Source of the DNA: Ferroplasma acidarmanus Fer1 | GTDB lineage: Archaea; Thermoplasmatota; Thermoplasmata; Thermoplasmatales; Thermoplasmataceae | Length of the DNA: 64,000 bases | Assembly (NCBI RefSeq): GCF_000152265.2 | Contig: NC_021592.1 | Coordinates: forward strand, 682,001 to 746,000 | Direction of reading: 5' to 3' | Shown: positions 63,939 to 64,000 of the stretch, piece after piece | Position numbering within the stretch: position 1 is the stretch's first letter | Layout of the letters: each line of letters begins with the position of its first letter | Position numbers and translations under genes: made by a program | Notes under the pieces: generated by a model | Database searches by the model: none | What the model was told of the DNA's origin: nothing | The model's input: only the letters and a program-made list of their open reading frames with translations

Positions 63939-64000
63939 ATGTATATAGAGTTCACCGATTCTGGCATGGTGGTTCCGGATATCCTTACCATCGGTTATAT
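63939..64000 (+). CDS. Start of an unidentified gene (runs off the window)
   Basis: A TATA-like TTATATG at ~63912-63918 lies about 25 bases before an ATG at 63939, after which the frame (MYIEFTDSGMVVPDILTIGY) is open to the window end. A second ATG at 63927 is in the same frame. Only ~20 residues are visible, too few to identify. The spacing matches other leaderless genes here, which is the main support. Confidence 0.4.
   Translation, partial: MYIEFTDSGMVVPDILTIGY

Overview
The window looks like a chromosomal segment of an acidophilic archaeon of the order Thermoplasmatales, probably Ferroplasma, Acidiplasma or a close relative. The evidence is archaeal information-processing genes (Spt5, RpoN, GINS, HerA/NurA/Mre11/Rad50, proteasome alpha, diphthamide synthesis, stalk proteins with KEEKK tails), a stand-alone 16S rRNA gene with no tRNA or 23S gene behind it, low GC content, and many genes whose TATA box lies about 25 bases before the ATG (leaderless transcripts). 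The genus is my inference from protein flavour. No alignment was run.

Layout. 1-1.2 kb: the 3' end of threonine dehydratase, acylphosphatase and a Bat-type HTH regulator. 1.3-3.9 kb: a two-gene cytochrome bd-type oxidase. 3.9-12 kb: DRG GTPase, HemK-like methyltransferase and the nurA-herA-mre11-rad50 DNA end-resection operon, all on the minus strand. 12.1-14.1 kb: a damaged locus in which an IS3-family element (orfA/orfB with a canonical A9 frameshift site) sits between the start and the C-terminal half of an M50 site-2 protease; the HExxH-encoding part is gone. 14.1-18.2 kb: tRNA-Val, a secreted surface protein, an APC permease, a small membrane protein in hairpin-rich sequence, and tRNA-Glu. 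18.2-23.8 kb: purA, psmA, TatD-like hydrolase, GINS, a small zinc protein, a glycosyltransferase and a second Bat-type regulator. 24.0-28.4 kb: a metabolic cluster (DRE-TIM carboligase/lyase, class III CoA-transferase, MFS carrier, alpha/beta hydrolase). 28.4-29.8 kb: an Nramp-like carrier behind a DtxR-type palindrome, then tRNA-Pro. 30-31.5 kb: rpl18e-rpl13-rps9-rpoN.

31.6-43.8 kb: MFS carrier, TrmJ, FKBP, glyceraldehyde dehydrogenase-like ALDH facing pyruvate kinase (non-phosphorylative Entner-Doudoroff context), argS, and a complete late shikimate operon (aroB, a divergent chorismate-mutase-like gene, aroE, GHMP shikimate kinase, aroA). 44.0-45.5 kb: 16S rRNA inside its own processing helix. 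45.7-48.6 kb: secE-spt5 with an unknown 455-residue protein and a PUA protein. 48.7-51.8 kb: 1-Cys peroxiredoxin and the L11-L1-L10-L12 operon, with a previously easy-to-miss 59-residue membrane ORF behind it. 52.1-54.7 kb: ComB-like phosphatase, MptE-like pterin kinase, DUF373 membrane protein. 54.7-56.0 kb: a complete insertion sequence with 17-base inverted repeats, a 9-base target duplication and a divergent DUF2080-like passenger gene. 56-64 kb: winged-helix protein, MBL hydrolase, ferredoxin-NADP reductase, Dph2, tRNA methylthiotransferase, Lrp regulator, aspartase, a structured possible RNA, and a DUF981 membrane protein.

Most of the window is ordinary core chromosome. I found no CRISPR array, defence island or obviously new multi-gene system. 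The best candidates for something undescribed are the structured element near 62.73-62.81 kb, the 59-residue ORF at 49.2 kb, the unknown protein in the secE-spt5 operon, the 24-28 kb metabolic cluster, and the two insertion-sequence loci.
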